DNA of 53,200 bases from an uncultured Collinsella sp. GTDB taxonomy: Bacteria > Actinomycetota > Coriobacteriia > Coriobacteriales > Coriobacteriaceae. The position numbers were made by a program, and so were the translations under genes. Shown in pieces: positions 48,761-53,200 of this stretch; positions within the stretch are counted from its first letter, which is position 1; each line of letters starts with the position of its first letter. The stretch lies in NCBI GenBank assembly GCA_937925715.1, contig CALAMG010000001.1, positions 1-53,200 of the forward strand, in the 5' to 3' direction. The notes below the pieces were generated by a model. It did no database searches, was not told the origin of the DNA, and saw nothing but the letters and a program-made list of their open reading frames with translations.

Positions 48761-49609
48761 CTATTCGAAATCGTAGAGGTAATTATCAATAAGGCGCGTC
48801 GAGCCGATGTACACTGCGATCGCGACCAAGCCGCGCTCAGGTAATGTCTCGACGGGCTGCATATTACCAAGATTAACCACTTCTACATAGTCAATTCTGG
48901 CAAGCGGCTCTTCTTCGATCGTCTCGGTAACTGCTTGGGCGACACGAGCGGAATTTCGTTCACCGCCCTCGATCATTTCCTTCGCTTTGAAGATGGCGCG
49001 TGAAAGGCAGAGTGCTGCTGCACGCTCCTCGGCGGAAAGGTAGGTGTTACGGCTGCTCTTCGCCAGACCGTCTTCTTCACGCACGATCGGACAACCGACC
49101 ACTTCGAGGTTCATGTTCAGATCGGAGACCATGCGCATGATGATGGCGAGCTGCTGGGCATCCTTCTGGCCGAAGAACGCCTTATCGGGTTGCACGATGT
49201 TGAAGAGCTTGTTCACAACGGTGCATACGCCGCGGAAATGCCCCGGACGACTTGCACCACAGAGCGTGTCGGTGAGCGTCTCCATGACCACGTAGGTGTT
49301 GTAGTTCTCTGGATACATCTCTTCAACGCTGGGGTGGAAGACCACATCCACGCCCTTCGATTCGGCGATGCCCGCATCGCGTTCAAGATCGCGCGGGTAG
49401 TTGTCGTAGTCTTCATCGGGACCGAATTGAAGCGGGTTCACGAACACGCTCGTGACCACGCGGTCGCAGGCGCTGCGTGCAGCTTCCATGAGCGACATAT
49501 GGCCTTCGTGAAGCGCGCCCATGGTAGGGGTGAGGCCGATCGTGAGGCCTTCAGCTTTCCATGCTGCAACACGTGCTTTCATCTCGGCAACAGTGGTGAT
49601 GATTTCCAT
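48761..49609 (-). CDS. panC: Pantothenate synthetase
   Basis: 282 residues. The ATP-binding HxGH is in MGALHEGHMSLM, followed by FVNPLQFGPDEDYDNYPR and the KMSKS-like KSSRNTYLS. It joins pantoate and beta-alanine using ATP. It is 60 bases after panB and 25 before panD in the same direction, which completes the pathway from ketoisovalerate and aspartate to pantothenate except for the ketopantoate reductase, not in this window. Confidence 0.96.
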   Translation of the reverse strand: MEIITTVAEMKARVAAWKAEGLTIGLTPTMGALHEGHMSLMEAARSACDRVVTSVFVNPLQFGPDEDYDNYPRDLERDAGIAESKGVDVVFHPSVEEMYPENYNTYVVMETLTDTLCGASRPGHFRGVCTVVNKLFNIVQPDKAFFGQKDAQQLAIIMRMVSDLNMNLEVVGCPIVREEDGLAKSSRNTYLSAEERAAALCLSRAIFKAKEMIEGGERNSARVAQAVTETIEEEPLARIDYVEVVNLGNMQPVETLPERGLVAIAVYIGSTRLIDNYLYDFE

Positions 49610-49669
49610 GGTTTTCCTGTCTTTCAGAACTTGGATGAATCTAATAGAACGGATCGAATAACGAACCTA

Positions 49670-50500
49670 TTAATACAGCTTATCGAGCACTTCTTCGCCC
49701 ACGTCCTTGAAGCAATGCTCAGCGGCGGGGAAGGTGTTCGCCTTCACTTCGGCATCATAATCTTTGAACGCTTGGGTCATCTGCTCACCGATGTTGGCAA
49801 AGTTCTTCACGAACTTGGGCTTGAAATCGGAGAACAGCGCGAGCATATCTTGATAGACCAGAACTTGGCCATCGCAGCCAGGTCCTGCACCGATGCCGAT
49901 GGTGGGGATGGAGATGGTCTCGGAGATCTTGCGCGCCAAGTCGGCCGGGATGCATTCGAGCACCACCGCGAACGCGCCAGCCTCTTCGATGCGCTTGGCA
50001 TCTTCTAGGATCTCGCGAGCCGCTTCCGCTGATTTGCCTTGCACCTTGTGACCACCGAATGTGTTGATCGACTGCGGCGTAAGGCCCAGATGCGCGCAGA
50101 CCGGGATGCCCGCATCCACGATGGCACGGATCTGCTCGCAGACCGCAGCGCCGCCTTCGAGCTTCACAGCATTCGCGCGGCCCTCCTTCATAAGACGCCC
50201 TGCGTTCGTTACCGCATCATAGACGGAAGCCTGATAGGACATGAAGGGCATGTCCGCGATCACGAGCGCATTCTTCGCGCCACGCGCCACGGGAGCCGTA
50301 TGGTGGATCATGTCCTCCATGGTCACCGAAAGCGTATCTTCGTAGCCCAAGATGACGTTTCCGAGCGAATCGCCGATGAGCAGCGAGTTCACTCCTGCCT
50401 CATCCATGAGCTTTGCCGTTGAATAGTCGTAACAGGTGAGCATCGAGATCTTCTCGCCCTTTTGTTTCATCTCCTGAAACGTTGCGACCGTGTTCTTCAT
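49670..50500 (-). CDS. panB: 3-methyl-2-oxobutanoate hydroxymethyltransferase
   Basis: 276 residues from the ATG at 50500 behind GAAGGGGAACGGT. The N-terminus MLTCYDYSTAKLMDEAGVNSLLIGDSLG and the magnesium site GDS...D, with later GLTPQS and FGGHKVQGK, are the family blocks. It transfers a one-carbon unit from methylene-tetrahydrofolate to ketoisovalerate. First gene of the pantothenate operon, with an unusual leader containing a terminator-like hairpin. Confidence 0.95.
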   Translation of the reverse strand: MKNTVATFQEMKQKGEKISMLTCYDYSTAKLMDEAGVNSLLIGDSLGNVILGYEDTLSVTMEDMIHHTAPVARGAKNALVIADMPFMSYQASVYDAVTNAGRLMKEGRANAVKLEGGAAVCEQIRAIVDAGIPVCAHLGLTPQSINTFGGHKVQGKSAEAAREILEDAKRIEEAGAFAVVLECIPADLARKISETISIPTIGIGAGPGCDGQVLVYQDMLALFSDFKPKFVKNFANIGEQMTQAFKDYDAEVKANTFPAAEHCFKDVGEEVLDKLY

Positions 50501-50540
50501 ACCGACCGTTCCCCTTCGAACGAACCTTGACCTGCCTGCT

Positions 50541-50583
50541 ATAAAAAAATGCACGTATGTTCGGGTGGATACTACGTGCATTT
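50541..50583 (-). terminator. Terminator-like hairpin in the panB leader (possible attenuator)
   Basis: Read on the minus strand, AAATGCACGTA (50583-50573) pairs with TACGTGCATTT (50557-50547) around a 15-nt loop, and seven T residues follow. It lies between a TACAAT box (near 50,620) and the panB ribosome binding site. A small hairpin (TCCTC/GAGGA) precedes it and could compete. Confidence 0.6.
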
Positions 50584-50801
50584 ACAGCCTCTTTTATCCT
50601 CAGTAGAGGAATTGCGCCCATTGTAACAGGGTTTGCCCCCTTAAAGGCGATGTTTTTTGCATAATAGGGCGAAAAACGTATAGGAAGTAACTACCGATAG
50701 AAGCGCTCGTGCATGAGGGGCAGGTCGCCCGTGCTTTCCTTGCTGCCGTCCACCACCGCAAAACGACCGCTAAGGTATGGATACGCCCGGATGCGTGGCG
50801 T

Positions 50802-50830
50802 TTGACACCCCTATAGCGCAGTGATAGAGT
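50802..50830 (+). promoter_or_regulatory. rpsL operon promoter
   Basis: TTGACA (50802-50807) and TAGAGT (50825-50830) are 17 bases apart, giving a consensus -35 and a 4/6 -10. The leader to the rpsL start is about 100 bases. Confidence 0.65.
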
Positions 50831-50933
50831 TCATCTTCGCGTCTCGTATGAGTCGCTTTGTTTTTGCGTGCGTAACTGCAGAACGCACACAAAACGAACG
50901 TTGGCATGAAGAGTAACGAAAAGGAGTTGAGTC

Positions 50934-51308
50934 TTGCCTACTATCAATCAGTTGGTCCGCAAGGGCCGCCAGAAGTCGGTGGAAAAGAAGAAGACCCCGG
51001 CACTCAAAGGTAACCCCCAAAAGCGTGGCGTTTGCACCCGTGTTTACACCACCACCCCCAAGAAGCCGAATTCAGCACTGCGTAAGGTCTGCCGTGTGCG
51101 CCTCGTGAATGGCATGGAAGTCACCGCATACATTCCGGGCATCGGTCACAACCTCCAGGAGCACTCCATGGTGCTCATCCGTGGCGGTCGTGTTAAGGAC
51201 CTTCCTGGTGTTCGTTATAAGGTTATTCGCGCTGCGCTCGACTGCGCTGCGGTCGATAATCGCGCTCAGGCTCGTAGCCGCTATGGCGCTAAGAAGCCTA
51301 AGAAATAA
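50934..51308 (+). CDS. rpsL: 30S ribosomal protein S12
   Basis: 124 residues with a TTG start behind AAAAGGAGTTGAGTC. The sequence PTINQLVRKGRQKS ... NPQKRGVCTRVYTTTPKKPNSALRKVCRVRL ... GRVKDLPGVRYKVIRAALD is S12. Lys at the streptomycin positions (TPKKPNSA) is the sensitive form. It guards decoding accuracy in the small subunit. First gene of the rpsL-rpsG-fusA operon. Confidence 0.97.
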   Translation: MPTINQLVRKGRQKSVEKKKTPALKGNPQKRGVCTRVYTTTPKKPNSALRKVCRVRLVNGMEVTAYIPGIGHNLQEHSMVLIRGGRVKDLPGVRYKVIRAALDCAAVDNRAQARSRYGAKKPKK

Positions 51309-51366
51309 GCTTATCTTTATTTGTTCACCCAACCTTCATTAAGGTTATTCACTGAAAGGAAGTTAT

Positions 51367-51837
51367 ATGCCGCGTCGTGCAGCAGCAGTCCGCCGCGAAG
51401 TGCAGCCGGATGCAAAATATAACAACCGTTTGGTCACTCAGCTGATCAATAAGGTTCTCTTGGACGGCAAGAAGTCCGTCGCTGAAGGCATCGTCTATGG
51501 TGCTTTCGATATCGTTGCCGAGAAGACCGGTCAAGATCCGATCGCTGTCTTCAAGAAGGCAATGGAAAACATTCGCCCCACGCTCGAGACCAAGTCCAAG
51601 CGTGTCGGTGGTGCTAACTATCAGGTGCCGATCGAGGTCAACTCTCGTCGTTCCACCACGCTCGCTATCCGTTGGCTCGTGGATTTCTCGCGCAAGCGCA
51701 AGGAGAACACCATGGCTCAGCGTCTCGCGAACGAGATCATCGATGCTTCCGAGAACACCGGCGCAGCCGTGAAGAAGCGCGAAGATACCTACAAGATGGC
51801 AGAAGCAAACCGTGCATTCGCACACTATCGTTGGTAG
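51367..51837 (+). CDS. rpsG: 30S ribosomal protein S7
   Basis: 156 residues, ATG behind TGAAAGGAAGTTAT. MPRRAAAVRREVQPDAKYNN is the start of S7, and the family blocks VEVKSKRVGGANYQVP-like (ETKSKRVGGANYQVPIEV) and RRSTTLAIRWLV follow. It starts assembly of the 30S head and can repress the operon translationally. The gap to fusA is 12 bases. Confidence 0.97.
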   Translation: MPRRAAAVRREVQPDAKYNNRLVTQLINKVLLDGKKSVAEGIVYGAFDIVAEKTGQDPIAVFKKAMENIRPTLETKSKRVGGANYQVPIEVNSRRSTTLAIRWLVDFSRKRKENTMAQRLANEIIDASENTGAAVKKREDTYKMAEANRAFAHYRW

Positions 51838-51849
51838 GAGGGAGCGAAC

Positions 51850-53200
<1,351 letters not shown>

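Larger units (their letters stand above)
50501..50933. other. Divergent intergenic region between panB and rpsL
   Basis: 433 bases without a gene. It holds the panB leader with a terminator-like hairpin (50,541-50,583) and a TACAAT -10-like box on the minus strand, and the rpsL promoter (50,802-50,830) with a leader of about 100 bases. Nothing was recognised between about 50,640 and 50,800. Confidence 0.5.

Overview
The window joins a GC-rich integrative and conjugative element (about 1-36,196) to a lower-GC chromosomal segment (36,197-53,200). Codon use, the gene complement and the many GTG/TTG starts suggest a high-GC Gram-positive anaerobe of the Coriobacteriia (Eggerthellaceae-like). That placement is an inference; no rRNA is present to confirm it.

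Left flank (1-747): the end of a DtxR/MntR-type metal regulator, then a gene-free stretch with two strong hairpins. This may be chromosome or the far end of the element; no second attachment site was found.

Conjugative element, plus-strand part (748-16,875): two small HTH proteins, a replication-initiator-like winged-helix protein and a DnaC-like helicase loader (replication module); then a Tn1549-like type IV secretion module of PcfB-like protein, VirD4/TraG coupling ATPase, Maff2-like membrane protein, PrgI, VirB4 ATPase, a two-domain peptidoglycan hydrolase and a VirB6/TrbL channel protein; then a VaFE-repeat surface protein with a class B-like sortase.

Nested transposon (16,895-25,868): an 8,974-bp element with 11-bp perfect terminal inverted repeats (GGGTATGTAAA) and exact 8-bp target duplications (CAAAAAAA). 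Its only cargo is one minus-strand operon: type I restriction-modification genes hsdM (frameshifted in its NPPY motif), hsdS and hsdR, an intact ISL3-family transposase and a HEPN-like protein. Every junction is overlapping or nearly so. The transposase therefore seems to be part of the restriction operon, not a later insertion. This is the most striking find in the window.

Conjugative element, minus-strand part (25,990-33,913): an AbiF/AbiD-like abortive-infection protein, a 24-residue cationic peptide, an unknown protein, a MobP-type relaxase, a MobC-like protein, a probable oriT, ParB, ParA, a YraN-like protein, a second MobC-like RHH protein, a tyrosine integrase and a small excisionase-like HTH protein. 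A divergent XRE repressor overlaps an AlbA_2 (Schlafen-type) gene. Four 20-bp operators near the consensus ACAGAACG-RAAA-CGTTCTGT sit in the promoters of parA, xis and the repressor, and define a simple regulatory switch. The stretch 35,717-36,196 holds repeated integrase/Xis-like sites and ends at the guaA stop codon, the inferred integration site.

Chromosome (36,197-53,200): guaA, an AEC permease, a carboxymuconolactone decarboxylase-cupin fusion behind a MerR-type promoter, a LysR regulator, uppP, a small membrane protein, chorismate mutase with DAHP synthase, pcrA, a CBS-domain family II pyrophosphatase, the panB-panC-panD operon with a possible attenuator, and the start of the rpsL-rpsG-fusA operon.
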